DNA of 64,000 nt from Euglena gracilis (taxonomy: Eukaryota > Euglenida > Euglenophyceae > Euglenales), in assembly GCA_039621445.1 (NCBI GenBank), contig CP154957.1, positions 14,252,947-14,316,946 of the forward strand, written 5' to 3'. Every line of letters begins with the position of its first letter. Position 1 is the stretch's first letter. This document shows positions 43,848 through 54,893 of this stretch, piece after piece. A program made the translations under genes and the position numbers. A model generated the notes under the pieces. That model was not told the DNA's origin and made no database searches. It saw only the letters and a list, made by a program, of their open reading frames with translations.

Positions 43848-43860
43848 GTGTGTGTGATTG
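43515..43860. repeat. (GT)n microsatellite
   Basis: GT repeats with GGGG interruptions, just after the last readable codon of the fused exon of ABM copy 1. Confidence 0.95.
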
Positions 43861-44639
43861 GGTGGGTGGGGGGGTGGGGGTGGGTGGTGGACTTGTCTGC
43901 GTGCTTTTTCACGCACCAGCACCTGGATTTCATTTTCATGTTGGTGTTCCTGGGTGGATGGATCTTCGAGAGTGCGCAGGTTCGAGCCCCTGGACATCCC
44001 CCCGGGGGGGATGCACAACGGGCTGGCAATTTTTTTTTTCACGGGGTTTTCCACCAAACCTGGGTGGGTTTAGGGCCCTTCTGTGGCACACTGCCTTCTG
44101 CCACGGATGCGGCAGGGCGCTGCTACGCCACTGGCTGCGATGGGTCCTGTGTTGCATGGCCAAGGCGCTTTTCCTTGCTGCTTTCTTTTCCCCCCCATGC
44201 AGAACCCAATTGTCCCCGCCCTTCTGGCGAATGAGGCGGGGGTGAAGTTATATCCACAGCCTGCAACTTCTGCAATTTCCTGAGTGTTTCCGTTTTCCCG
44301 CACACACATTTTTTCCCCCGATTTTTTTCGACGTTTTCCTGCAATGTTCCCAGTCCCGTCAGGCATCTCAATATTATATAAATATATATATATAAATATT
44401 ATGAATAAATAATATTATTAAAATTGATCATGACTTTTGGGTTTATGATAAATTAAACTCGTCGTCGGTGATGGATTTTTCGCTGTTGGGGGGTTGGGGG
44501 TGCAAGGATGGGCCAAAATGGGTCAGAAATGGGGAAAATGAGTCGAAAAAGGGCTGGCCAGGGCAAGTTTGGAGACAGAAATTCGGTTTTTTTGCATAAT
44601 TGGCAGTTTCTTGGACATTTTTGGGATTTCGATTTTTTT

Positions 44640-44768
44640 TTGGTACCTGGTTCGACCCCGGGTCGGGCCCAGTTCCAGCCCGGGAACCCTAAGGGGGGGG
44701 TTAGCCAGCAGCCTTTTTCCAGCCAGCCCAAATTATCCAGCCTCTGAGCTGGACCCCCCAGGGGGTCG
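44640..44768. repeat. CTGGCTGG/CCAGCC-family element, inverse orientation
   Basis: GGTACCTGGTTCGACCCCGG, then CCAGTTCCAGCCCGGGA, TTAGCCAGCAGCC, TTTTTCCAGCCAGCCC and AGCCTCTGAGCTGGACCCCC. Confidence 0.7.
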
Positions 44769-45447
44769 TTAAAAAACGCCCTGTGACCTGATGATTCAAA
44801 AGTGCCCGCATTTTTGGCAAAAACATCAAAAATAATTCAAAAGCTCAAATAATTTATGTCTGTGTGAAAAATGTGAGTGTACTTCAAAGTGGGAAATATT
44901 TTTTCAGTCAGCCCCCTTAGGAAGTGTTCATCTGGCTGTCAATCTTTTCGCAAGTTTCCTGCGCGTTTTCTGAAAGCCTCCAATGCCAACCTCCCCCTTG
45001 ATTTGTAACACCGTGCCAAGAATATTCCACAATTCGCACAAATTGGTTTTGGGGCTCTGGAGAAGTGCTGATTTTTTTCCAAAATGGTTGATATCACTGT
45101 GTTTATTTTGAACAATTTCCTCCCAAATGGCTGGAGTGACCGACCCTGGAGAAGTGATTTGCTATTTTTCCTGAACGTGGTGTGCCCACCCCCCTTCAGG
45201 GTTGGTAAGCGACGATACATCGGGGGCGGTCTGCCACCTCGGCGTCCGGCGGTGGCGGCTGACTCTCCGCCCAGGGGTGCAGCTGTGGGTGTTCGTTCCC
45301 AATGCGGAACTGTTAGTCTAGCTTCACCGAACCCTCATGTTCATCTGTGGGTGTTCATGAAGGTGGGCGGATACACCCACGCTCATGCCTTGAAACACAC
45401 AAACTTCCCTATAGATAACCACTCCCCAAATGGCAAATGGTAGGGTA

Positions 45448-45690
45448 AACCCCCCGCCCAAATAACGTGGCGGGGTGCCAGGTTATTGGAACCAACTTTT
45501 GGCCCTGCCCCCCCGCCAGGTTATTTGGGCTCTTTTTTTCAGCGCCATAAAGGAATTTTGCCTAAAAAGGGGGGTGCCAAGTTACTAGAACCATCTTTTT
45601 TGCCCCCCCCCCCCCGCCAAGTTATTTGGCCCCCGCCAGGAGTCGGGACCCCGCCAGGTTATTTGGGGGGGTTTATACCCCCCCGGGTCC
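45448..45690. repeat. TAAACCCC...AAATAACGTGG family element
   Basis: GGGTAAACCCCCCGCCCAAA, repeated GCCAGGTTATTTGG units and GGTTATTTGGGGGGGTTTAT at the right. The words repeat in tandem four to five times. Confidence 0.6.
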
Positions 45691-47538
45691 TTAAGGAATT
45701 CCCTGCTCCGTATTTGCTGACCGGCCTCATAGGGACCTGTCTCCTCTGTACATCCTGACTCGTCCAATGACAGTTTCCCCGTGGAGGGGGTTGACACACC
45801 ACACATCCCTCAAGGTTTTGTTAACCCCATGGGGGACTGCTGCAGCCAGCCCTGATTTTCCCCCAGCGACGATGGTTTTCCATGGGCCACCCTTCCCCCC
45901 TGGTGCTTGGGCCCTCTTTCAACCTTGGTCCCCCCTTCCGAAGGTTTTTGCCTATTTTGCGTGTGGCCCGTCGCCGCTTGTAACTTGCAAGCTTGCCCCC
46001 CCCCCCCAAGATTTGCCCCAGTTGACCTTTAATCGTGGCCCGGGTGGGGGAGGGGTGTGGCTCCTCACCAATGCTTCTGGTGAGTCAGTCAGTGTGGCAC
46101 TGCCCGGTGAAATTCTACATTAATCAAAACACTTCAGGGCTCCTTTTTGTACCCATGAGTTTCTGTGGTTCTGTTGTGCCCTTTTAACCGGGGGGGGGGG
46201 CAGGGGACTTACTGCTTGGCGCCGAAAAGCTTGTTGCTTTGGAAGCAACTGCCATCGCCACCCTTATCCGGTGCGAAGTCAGGCCTTTGCTTCGGGACTG
46301 GTTCACATGGATCTCCTCCTCCGACCATCCCATGGACAAATAAACCCCCGTGAAGGTGTTTCTGCGGCTTCCATCTGCACCTTGCAGGTTTTTGAACGCT
46401 CCAGTGACAGACAAAGTGTTGCAAGTTTATTTTGGAGGGTACCCAGAGCCGACAGGCACCCGGGACTATCATCGGGTGGAGCGTCTTCCGTCATGAAAGC
46501 TAGTTTGGGGGACGGACTCTCCCGGGAGAGCGGTCCTCAGCGATAATCCCCCACTGGGGACGTCCAGCATGAAGCGCCAGAAAACTTTTGGAACACGCCT
46601 TCAGGCAGCCTGATTTTTGGGGGTCCCACGCCAGGCTATGTGATTGGGACTCCACCCCCCCTCCCCCCGGACGGAGTCTTAGGAAAAAGTCCCCCCCCCC
46701 CGGCTCCCGATTCAGTCTTTGCCAAGGCAGGGGTGGAACTTGTCCTGGGGGCTGGACCCAAGCCAAAGGTGTGGGCGCGGTGCACGGCCCCGAGGAGGAG
46801 TTGGAGAAGCTGAAGGAGCCGCTGACGGCCTTCAACCCGCAATATTTCGTGGTGGAGTTTGGGTTCCGTGCCTGATGTAATTTTGGCCCATTGCAAGCCC
46901 TATTATTTAACACTCGGTTTCTGATTTGTGTGCCGTCAGCACCCTTTGCCTCCGCCCTTCGTCCATGTTGATGGCATCATTTTATCAATCACCTAAAGCG
47001 TTTGACCACATGTATTTTCCGTCTGTTCCCGTTTTCCTATTGTCATTCTGTCCCCATTATGTATTTGACTGAAGTTGCTTACTGAACCACCAATGCGATT
47101 TCTTGGAGCGAATGAACTCCCCATCATTTATCATCATTTATGGCCCCATCCCCCTCCCATTTTCAAACAACCCCACCCCCCTCGGGCTGACCAACCAAAG
47201 AATGATTTTAACCTTAGGCGGCGCATCTCGCACTTAAGCTTTTTTTTGGTCCATGTGCGCATTTTCACAAATCGACCATTTTTTGATTTGGGCGCCGGCG
47301 TTGCAAGGGGTGAGAGCGAGAGGTAACCCGATTCGACAAAAAACGGGCGATTTTCCATTTTGGGCCCCGGCTCACCCGGGAAGTACGCGTTTTTTTGCTG
47401 TTTTTTTGAGGTCGGCATGACATGAAAACTCCCAGACCTATCCCCCCAAAGTGAAAAATCACCCACAAGAACACCAAAATCCCGGTGCCACCTCCCCCCT
47501 TTTTGTGCGGCGCGGCTCTCCTCGCCGGCTGTTGGTGG

Positions 47539-48158
47539 CCCTGGCTGGCTGTCTCCCTCTGGGGGTTTTGACGCACTTTCTTGTTCTTGCCGGCCTTGGA
47601 CTTGTGTTTTCGGACGGTTGCCGGACTGCGGGGAAGGAGGAGGGGGGGTCAGGGTGGGTCCAATCGCACCCCCGGCCAAGAACGCAGAAAGGAAGGCGTG
47701 CCTGGGGCTTTTGTGAAGGCCCGTGCAGGGTGAAGGGAAAGTGGTTTGAAGGGGAGGGAAGCGTTGCGAGTCCCAATCGAACTTGCAGTGGGGATGTGCG
47801 GCGAAATTTTGGCATGATGAAACGGGAGAGGGGATCGAACGAATTTCACTGGAGAGATTTATTTCAGCCACAGTTTGAAGAAAGAAAGAAGGTCGATGTG
47901 CGCAATTTCGCACATCGACCACTCTACAGTTCCCCTGTACAGTAACCACAAATACCTGAGAATTCATAATGCTGAAAGTGATGTGGACTTGGCTGACTGA
48001 CTTTCTGCGTCCTTGGCCGGGGGTGCGATTGGACCCACCCTGACCCCCCATGCTCCTTCCCCGCAGTCCGGCAACCGTCCGAAAACACAAGTCCAAGGTC
48101 GGCAAGAACAAGAAAGTGCGTCAAAACCCCCGGAGGGAGACAGCCAGGGCAGCCAACG
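47539..48158. repeat. Inverted repeat pair of about 140 bp inside the 47-kb element
   Basis: 47539-47681 and 48015-48158 are near-perfect reverse complements. Each copy contains an acceptor-like CCTTCCCCGCAG followed by an open basic frame (KHKSKVGKNKKVRQNPRRE). The copies could form a long hairpin, and they look like a captured exon fragment duplicated in inverse orientation. Confidence 0.75.
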
Positions 48159-48370
48159 CCGACCACATGCGCATTCGCGCAAATCGACCACTTTTTGTTT
48201 ATTCCGACCTGGCACTGATTCATGTGTTTTTTCGGTGCATTTCTGTCTGTTTTCAGAGCACAGCTGCGTCGTAAGCTCTTTCAGTTGTTGTTGTTTGGAA
48301 AGGCTCTAGGCAGCGAGGTCCGTTTGCGTTCCATGGTACTTGATCGCATCCCTTTTCACAAATGGACGTG

Positions 48371-48430
48371 AGGTCGGTTTGCGCAAATGCGCACACGTGG
48401 TCGATGTGCGCATTTGCGCAAACCGACCTC
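48371..48430. repeat. Cluster of TGCGCAAATGCGC hairpins
   Basis: The sequence reads GTCGGTTTGCGCAAATGCGC then a spacer, then GTCGATGTGCGCATTTGCGC followed by AAACCGACC. It forms an imperfect long palindrome in which each half contains the core. Confidence 0.8.
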
Positions 48431-48569
48431 ATCTTCTGTCCAAAAAATCACGGTATGATGTTTCCATGTTATCATGTTCCCACTTAAGGAATCAGGAAGT
48501 TTACACACACGTAATTTTGAAATTCTGGAGGCCATTATTTTTGAAAAAAAGTCTCCAGCAATCTTGGGG

Positions 48570-49025
48570 GTTAAACCCCCCCCCCCAAAATAAGACCCCC
48601 CCAAAAATAAGACCCCCCCCAAAAATAAGACCCCCCCCCCTGTGCCGATCGAGCAAAAATCCAAAAATAAGACCCCCCCCCAAAATAAGACCCCCCCTGA
48701 CGGCGCGAAGCGCCGGGGACGGTGAAAATTTTCCCTGAGAAATTGCCAAAAACCCAAATTTCACACACAAAAATGATGAAATTTCAAAAAATTTCAGATT
48801 CTTGAAGTGCAAAAAACATGCTAAATGTCAACTTACACAAATTTACACATGGCGCGAAGCGCCAAAGGAAAATTTTTAGTGTTTTTGGGAACCTGAAAAA
48901 TGATGTTTTTTTCATCATTTTTCGGGTCGGTCAAGAAAAAATCCAAAAATAAGACCCCCCCCTGGAGGTTTCCAGCAACGGACCCAAAAATAAGACCCGG
49001 GTCTTATTTTGGGGGGGGGGTTTAC
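48570..49025. repeat. TTAAACCCC...AAAATAAGACC family element (nested in the 47-kb element)
   Basis: GGGTTAAACC with a C tract, five or six tandem CCCAAAATAAGACC units, TGGCGCGAAGCGCC hairpin words, then GGGTCTTATTTTGG, a G tract and TTTACG. It interrupts the palindrome-rich element. Confidence 0.75.
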
Positions 49026-49456
49026 GTGTCATCAATTTCTCCCGCGCAACTTCCAAACTGATGGCGCGAAAACGATCGGTCGTACGGGTTAGAGATAAGA
49101 CATGCAAACTTGCCCTTTGGATAGGACAAATTCTCTCCTGTCATATAGTGTGTTCTACTGCATGTTTCGCATAATATAAAAATCAGAATTTCTTCACTGC
49201 ACAATGGCTTCAAAAGTTTTGTGTCAACAATGGTCGGTGTGCGCAAGTGCGCACGTCAACTGTTGAGGATGAAGAGCACTCCATAACATGGAGGACAAAC
49301 AAAGGTACAATTACCAGCAACCGTTCTTTGTCACACATTGCAATCGGTACCCATTCAAAATCCTTGGACAAATTTTACTTCTGAAACCAAGAAAAGGCAG
49401 GTCTTGTGTTTTTTGTGGTATTATAAAAAATGTGGAGTATATTTGTCGAATTTTAA

Positions 49457-49675
49457 GTGGTTCGTGTGCGCAAATGCGCACATCGACCATTCACGTATTT
49501 GCGCTCACCGACCACATTTGTATTTTGTGTAAGTGATTGGTGTGCACATTTGTGCACATCAACCACATACAAATATATAAGTGGTCGATGTGCGCAAATG
49601 CGCACACCAACCACTTACACAAAATACAAATGTTGTCGGTGTGCGCATTTGCGCACATCGCCCTCATTTTTATAA
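49457..49675. repeat. Array of TGCGCAAATGCGCA hairpins
   Basis: At least five hairpins occur within 220 bp, with stems of about 12-15 bp and 2-4 base loops. Examples are GTCGATGTGCGCAAATGCGC at about 49582 and GTCGGTGTGCGCATTTGCGC at about 49634. Arms vary in compensatory fashion (ATGTG/CACAT, GTGTG/CACAC). Confidence 0.8.
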
Positions 49676-50150
49676 GTATGTGTCATGTGAGTGTTCCATC
49701 GCTAGACACACATTTCAATCCGTCTAATAGCACCAGAGTTCTGAAGTTATTTATGCCACAATCGTCGCCCAATTTGCCTTCACATCATATTGTTCAAATG
49801 GTGGAAAGTTCGGTACCTTTCAAACAGGTATACAACACCCGGCAGTCACAGGCAGCACGGACACACCAAAAGCCATAGTCGTAACAGCCAGGGTATACAA
49901 CCCACCTGTTATACCGACGACAACAGCAGTCTGTCGCTCCCGACATATCAGAAAGGATCGTTAGGATTACAGTTTGAGACCTTTGTGTTTCCTAACCTGT
50001 ATCGTGAGGTGTAAACCTCATATATTGCTGTTTTACCAGGTGCTTTCGGCGGTTCAAGAATATTGTAAATGTAAAAAATGTCGATTTGCGCAATTGCGCA
50101 CATCGACAAAGAAAAAAAGCTTAAGTGCGAGATGCGCCGCCTGAGTTAAC

Positions 50151-52440
50151 CCCCCCCAGTGAAGGAAAAATGAAAGTGAATAGAGACGGATTTTTTTTTG
50201 CTCACAGTTCTCAGAATGTATTTCATTGTGAACAAAAAATTTATTTTTGACAAAGGCATTTGAGGTTGTTTGGGGTGGGTGTATTTCAACTGCAAATCCC
50301 TAACTTATCTACCGCCCGCAGCCAACCAACCAAACCAGGCCCTAAAAGCCCTGGGGGGGCTTTCAAGTGGGGCGATTTCTCAGGTTTTCCATCCAGCAAA
50401 CCCCCAAGCCTTCCCTTGGCCCAAGGTAGTTTGCACGGCACACTTGGCCTGAGAAATACCAAAACCAAGTGTGTCAGGGGTCACTGCTTTGACGTGGGTG
50501 GGGTTTCGCGAGGCAGTGGTTTGCCTGCATCTCATCTCTTGGACCTCATCTTTGGGATCAAGAGTGGCGTCCATTGTCAACAACACAGCGGGCTATTGAC
50601 ACACCCGAGGTTTGCAACACATTCCTGACAGCCTTGGCGAGAGGAGAGCAAGGGTGGAGCACTGGGGCATCAGCCAGCTCCCTGCTCCCCAGAGGGTTGC
50701 CATTCAGGCTTTCCCGAGTTGGTGGGGCTTTCCGTCATGGCTTTGGTTAGCGACGATTGCGCGACACTTGGTTCTCGACGGAGAGGTTGTCCCGCCGCCT
50801 TTCCGTTCGCCAAGAATGGTTTGGGCTGGGCCCGGGCCCCCAGAACCCTCCCTCAGCTAGGTTTGGCCTCAGAAGAGCCTGACACCCATGTGCCCAACCG
50901 CCTCCCCCTGCTCCCCCAACGCCTGCTGCAAAATGTTCGTTTGTTGATTCTGTCCGGCAAATACTGTGAGTGCAAGATCGTCTGTTTTGTGCCTTGCCCC
51001 TGCCAAATGCAAAGCCCCCGGCCTGCCAGGGCAAGGCCCCCGCCAGGAAACGACTCAAAATGTGCTGGGACCCCCCCCCCCAATTAGCCGGGATTTGGTG
51101 TTGGGCTGGGAACGATAAACGCCGATGGATGGAATGGCGGACTGACATTTGGGTGCTGCGGACAAGGAGGGAAATAACCCCCCCCCCCCCCCCCTGAGTG
51201 CAGTTGTATTACTGCCGTCGAGTGGGTGGTTGGTTGGGTCTGGGGCTGAACCCACCCCTTCCCCCTGGGGGGGTTCTTGGGCAGGAGGCGTGGTGTGGGT
51301 TTCATTGCGAAGCGTCGGATTTTTCTTGGAAACGCCCTTAGACAGCCCAGTTTTGGGGGGCCCACCAGCATCTCTAATAATGCTCGGCGATTCTGGGCGA
51401 TGCTGGGCGATGCTGTCAATTTTGTTTTCGAATATTCAATCTATTTTTTTTTTGGATTTGCACGGCATGTTCTATGTAAACTTCTAATTATGTCCAATTG
51501 GGGCCGTTTTCGACCGCTTTCTGCCGATTTGTGCCTTTGGGATTAATCAGGACCGTGGTGAGCAGCATTCCCGCCATTTGATGAATGACTATGCTCCAAT
51601 CGTTTTTTGCGGCAGCCCTAAACACCCCGGGGCCCAGTAGTTAATGCGGGGTACTCATACCCCCAGGGCTAAAGAAGAGGGCCCACCCCCCCCCCCCCCC
51701 CTCTGTTCCTCCACGTAGGGCTAGGGTTAGGGTGAGGTTTAGGGCTAGGATTAGGGTTAGGGTTAAGGTTGGGCAGCCCTAACCTTAACCCTAACCCGAA
51801 CCCCGACCCTCCTAATCCTAACCCTAAACCTGCGCCGGAAACGGTAGCAGTAGGGTACAAGAAGATGCCCCCCCCCCCCCGGATTTAGGGCTGCCTTTCA
51901 TATTTCGTCGCTGATTCTCCCCACCATGCAATACACAGGGTCTCGTTGCATACTGCTTCAACAGTTGTTCCGTTTCTGGCATTTCGCCTGACCCTTGCCA
52001 ACGCTTCTACACACACAAAGCAATAAGTCTCCCCCCCACCTCCATCCCAATCCCTGCTGTCTTCCCCCTGTCTTTCAGAACCGCCCCACACCAATGGCCA
52101 CCGGAACTGACACTGGCTCAGGTACCGATCTGCCACCCCTGGCTTTGGTTGTGACCGCGATGTCCAAGGTCCGACCCCTCCTTTTTTTTTTTACTTTGAA
52201 ATCCCCCTGGGGTTCTTTGTTCCACTCATTGATTAGTTTATGAGGTCAGAGCTCTTGGCCACCACAAAATTGTTCGGCTCCACAAAACCAAAACCATCAC
52301 TGCTCATTTGCCCCGTTGGTGGTTGGTGGGGCAAAATGGCGAAGGAAGATGAACACAAATGTGTTGGAAACAAAGCGAAGCAGCACCAGTCACCCGGCGT
52401 TTCATTCCGGGCTTCTCTCAAGTCTGAGGCTATTTTTCTG
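50151..52440. other. Intergenic stretch, no gene recognised
   Basis: It contains C/G tracts (51070, 51178-51195, 51686-51702, 51867-51880), the telomere-like palindrome and a possible GGCGCTTC-type element near 51240-51400. The GC-rich open frames at 50640-51090 show no convincing codon bias. Confidence 0.5.
51714..51835. repeat. Head-to-head telomere-like repeat, TTAGGG then CCCTAA
   Basis: Degenerate TTAGGG units (51717-51772) run directly into CCCTAA units (51776-51832) with a three-base centre (GCA). The arms are largely complementary, so a hairpin would form. This is the orientation expected at a fused or inverted telomeric tract. Confidence 0.8.
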
Positions 52441-52625
52441 GCAAGCCCCCCCCCCCCATCCTGAGCTGGGAAGAATACTCCAACCCCTGGGGTCCAGCCT
52501 CAGCAACAGTCCACCCTCTGGGAGGGGTCCAGCCAGCACCTTTTTCCCCCCTGCCAGCACCTTTTTCCAGCCAGCTGGTTGGACCCCCCCTAAGTCGCTG
52601 GTTGGGATTGCTGCTCAGGAGGGGG
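52440..52625. repeat. CTGGCTGG/CCAGCC-family element
   Basis: CCTGAGCTGGGAAGAATACT, GGGGTCCAGCCTCAGC, GGGTCCAGCCAGCACC, then TTTTTCCAGCCAGCTGGTTG and GACCCCCCC. Confidence 0.6.
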
Positions 52626-52761
52626 TCAACGTTGAAGCTGCCGGAACCGAAAAGGCATTTATTTGCTGAAGAGACTTCGTTTGAAAATGTCTGCCTGAGA
52701 CGCTTGTGCAAGCTGTGGGGTGGGAGAGGCTGCTGGCCCAATTGTACTCAACCCATCCACC

Positions 52762-52840
52762 CCCCCCCCCACCCACCCATCTATCTATCTATCTATCTAT
52801 CCATCTACTCACCCATCCACCCACCCCCCACCCACACGCA
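52762..52840. repeat. (CACC)n and (TATC)n tract
   Basis: CACCCACC words, six TATC units at 52780-52803, then further CACCC words. Confidence 0.9.
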
Positions 52841-53059
52841 CGCATACACAACCATGCCACAACACACAGATACACACAATTATAAATGGTATAAAATATG
52901 TATTTTTCATACATGTTTAATGTGTACATCTACATAACATATATTACATACACTGTATGTAAAATATACCATTTGTATATTTATATATACGTATTATTTA
53001 ATAATTTAACGCATATTCATATATTATATTATATTTGTCCTGATTATATTACCTCCCAG

Positions 53060-53880
53060 ACTACTGCTTTAAGGTTCGCAGTACCGCGGGGGGGGGGGGG
53101 CAGGGCAGAACGGGAATCGGCCAAACAGCCAGGGTGCTGGGTGGGGCGACCCCCCCCCCTTCCCCTGCGTGGGGGGGGGGGGGGGGCGACCACCCCCCCC
53201 ACCACTTCCCGTATTTCCGGGAGCACCAATTTTTGGACCCGAAATTTTTTTTTTGGGATCCATATAGGGGGTCCCCCCCCCAAAATCACCCAAAACCCCA
53301 TTTTTTTCACACCTTCCAAAAATTCATTATTTTCTCAAAAATTTAGTTTTGAAGCAAAAAAGTCCAAAATCCATTGAAAGTCCAAAAAAATTCAAGTAGA
53401 AAAAATGTCAGTAAAATTTGACTGTGCCAAAATTTGTCCACTTTTTTTGACCTTCGTTTTTTTCACCCCCCCTCCTAAAAACTACCAATTTTTAACCCTG
53501 AATTTTTTGAGATTTTTTTTGTGAAAAAAAATGTGGTTTTCCTTCAAAAAATCATGTGTTTGGGGTTCATTTTTCAAAAAATTCAAAAATTTTTCTGGCC
53601 AATATCCTTGTTTTCCCGAAATCGGTGAAAATGCTGTGGTGGGTGGGGGGGGTCGACCCCCCCCCCCCCCCACCTCCTGGGTGGGGGGTTCGACCCCCAG
53701 ACCCACCAGACCTTGCCGTTCTGCCCTGGGGGGGGGGGGCTGGACTGCAGCTTGTCCAAGTTTTGCTAGCGGAAATTGTAGTGGTGAAACTTTTTCCAGT
53801 GACTGGCGGAAATTTTTTGAACCCCCAAAATTCGCCAAAATGATATCCTGGGGATGGGGTTATTGCCTGGTGTAAAGCAG
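53060..53880. repeat. CTAGC/C-G-tract family repeat region
   Basis: Several C/G tracts alternate with A/T-rich AATTTTT/AAAAATT words. GCTGGACTGCAGCTTGTCCA then GTTTTGCTAGCGG at 53739-53775 is homologous to the element at 55640. No gene is seen here. Confidence 0.6.
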
Positions 53881-53989
53881 GCAATATCAAGAAAATTTTG
53901 GCCATTTTTGGTTTTTTTTTTGGGGAACAAAATCAGCCCAAAAAAACAGTGAAAACCTCATTTCCAACTCGGCGTGCAGCGTCGAAGGA

Positions 53990-54095
53990 TTCTTTTTCCA
54001 GTCGGGGGATCCCCGGGCCCCGGGGGGGGGGGGGGTCTAGCTGTGACTTTTTTCCGGTGTGTAGCAAAATGGCTAGCCAGTGAACCACGGGGTCC
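53990..54095. repeat. CTAGCTAG-family element
   Basis: TTCCAGTCGGGGGATCCCCG, then a G tract, GGTCTAGCTGTGAC, TTTTTTCCGGTGTGTAGC, AAAATGGCTAGCCAG, then GGGGTCCTCAAGCAAT. It matches the right half of the copy at 55880-56025. Confidence 0.65.
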
Positions 54096-54324
54096 TCAAG
54101 CAATAGCCTGTTATGTGTGCACATTATATGCTGTTTATACATGCGGATGTGCGCGCGCGCGTGTCTGTGTGTCTGTGCGCGCGGCACGTGCATGTGTGTG
54201 CGCGCGCGTATGTGGTGCGCAATTTGGCCTTGCCACCTCACAGGTTAAACAGGACAAAGCCTTCCACAAATAAGGGCCTTTTTCAGTTCCAGCAGCTTCA
54301 GTGTCAACGCTTTTGTGCAGCGTT

Positions 54325-54710
54325 GCAGGTAAAACCCCCAAATAATACCCCCAGGATTTTTTTTTTTCGCCCGAAGTCCTGGTTCGAGGGGGGGGGTATT
54401 TTGGGGGGGGGAATAGCACCCCAAATTTTTCGAAATTCTTCGAAGTCCCATAGGACCCAAAATGGCACCCAAAACCCCCTTTGGGATCATTTTTGTCCTT
54501 TCTCACGAATTTAGCATTTTTGCAGACCAAATGATCCAGAAAATCGAATTTTTTTTGTCATTTGTTGTCAGAGATTGTGATTTTTACCTACATTTTCAGG
54601 TCAAAATCCGGGTCGTCGGCCCGAGATTGGGGGGGGGGGTATTAACTCGGTCGCCGAAGTCGCCTGGACCCTGAGGGAGGGGGGGGTATTATTTGGGGGG
54701 AGAGTTTATA
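54325..54710. repeat. TAAAACCCCC...AATAATACC family element
   Basis: GGTAAAACCCCCAAATAATA then CCCCC; GGGGGGGGTATTTTGGGGGG, and at the right GGGGGGTATTATTTGGGGGG then AGAGTTTATATCG. It lies upstream of ABM copy 2. Confidence 0.65.
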
Positions 54711-54788
54711 TCGATAATGTATATGCGTGTTCACGTGTCAGAATGAGTGTGTGTTTGTGTCTATGCCATCAACCTTATCCATTGTTGG

Positions 54789-54893
54789 ATGGCATGGATC
54801 TGTTCCTGGTGCCCCCTTACGCTGGCCCCCTATTTCGAGGTTGCGGACGGCAAGCTGGAGGAGTTCAAGGCCATCGCCCGGCGCGCGGTGGAA
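54789..54893 (+). CDS. ABM copy 2 exon 1
   Basis: It encodes MAWICSWCPLTLAPYFEVAD and then GKLEEFKAIARRAVE. It ends GTGGAA|GCCAGG, a GC donor, in phase 0. Copy 1 is colinear through this point. Confidence 0.75.

Larger units (their letters stand above)
43268..46875 (+). pseudogene. ABM-domain (quinol-monooxygenase-like) gene copy 1, probably degenerate
   Basis: A block ending at 43471 encodes IAPYYEVADGKLEEFKALAR, RAVELSLPEKGAGSL, then FNGNVAFCRESYAK: exons 1 and 2 of copy 2 but with no intron between them. There is an in-frame stop at 43265 and no ATG before the conserved region. The third exon survives at 44106-44150, but its acceptor reads CCACG instead of CCAAG, and an indel shifts the frame (RALLRHWLRW is now out of phase with the rest). 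The last exon, 46769-46875, keeps GAVHGPEEELEKLKEPLTAF then NPQYFVVEFGFRA and a stop, but lacks the acceptor present in copy 2. Missing start, lost splice sites and frameshift together suggest a pseudogene, although unseen alternative exons could rescue it. Confidence 0.65.
47213..50145. mobile_element. CTTAGGCGGC-family element studded with hairpins, TTAAC target duplication
   Basis: The left end is CTTAGGCGGCGCATCTCGCA then CTTAAGCTTTTTTT; the right end is the reverse complement with two or three mismatches. The flanks are TTAAC at 47208-47212 and 50146-50150. The interior has at least eight short hairpins of the GGTCGATGTGCGCA / TGCGCACATCGACC kind, an inverted pair of about 140 bp, and a nested C-tract element. 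No clear transposase was recognised; short open frames such as RSCVFCGIIKNVEYICR occur. Confidence 0.85.

Noticed and set aside
46207-46330. Possible ABM copy 1 middle exon (ATAIATLIRCEVRPLL)
   Set aside because: Vaguely similar to the strand before the last ABM helix, but copy 2 has no equivalent and phases do not fit.
49388-49470. piggyBac-type C-terminal Cys-rich domain (RSCVFCGIIKNVEYICR)
   Set aside because: Only three cysteines in a short frame that then runs into hairpins; too little to name a domain.
47208-50149. piggyBac or Kolobok assignment because of TTAA at both ends
   Set aside because: The duplication extends to five bases (TTAAC), and the related small element has TTAGA, so TTAA alone is not the rule. 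No recognisable transposase supports either superfamily.
50640-51090. GC-rich open frames on both strands
   Set aside because: No consistent codon bias, no splice-bounded block and no motif; treated as non-coding.
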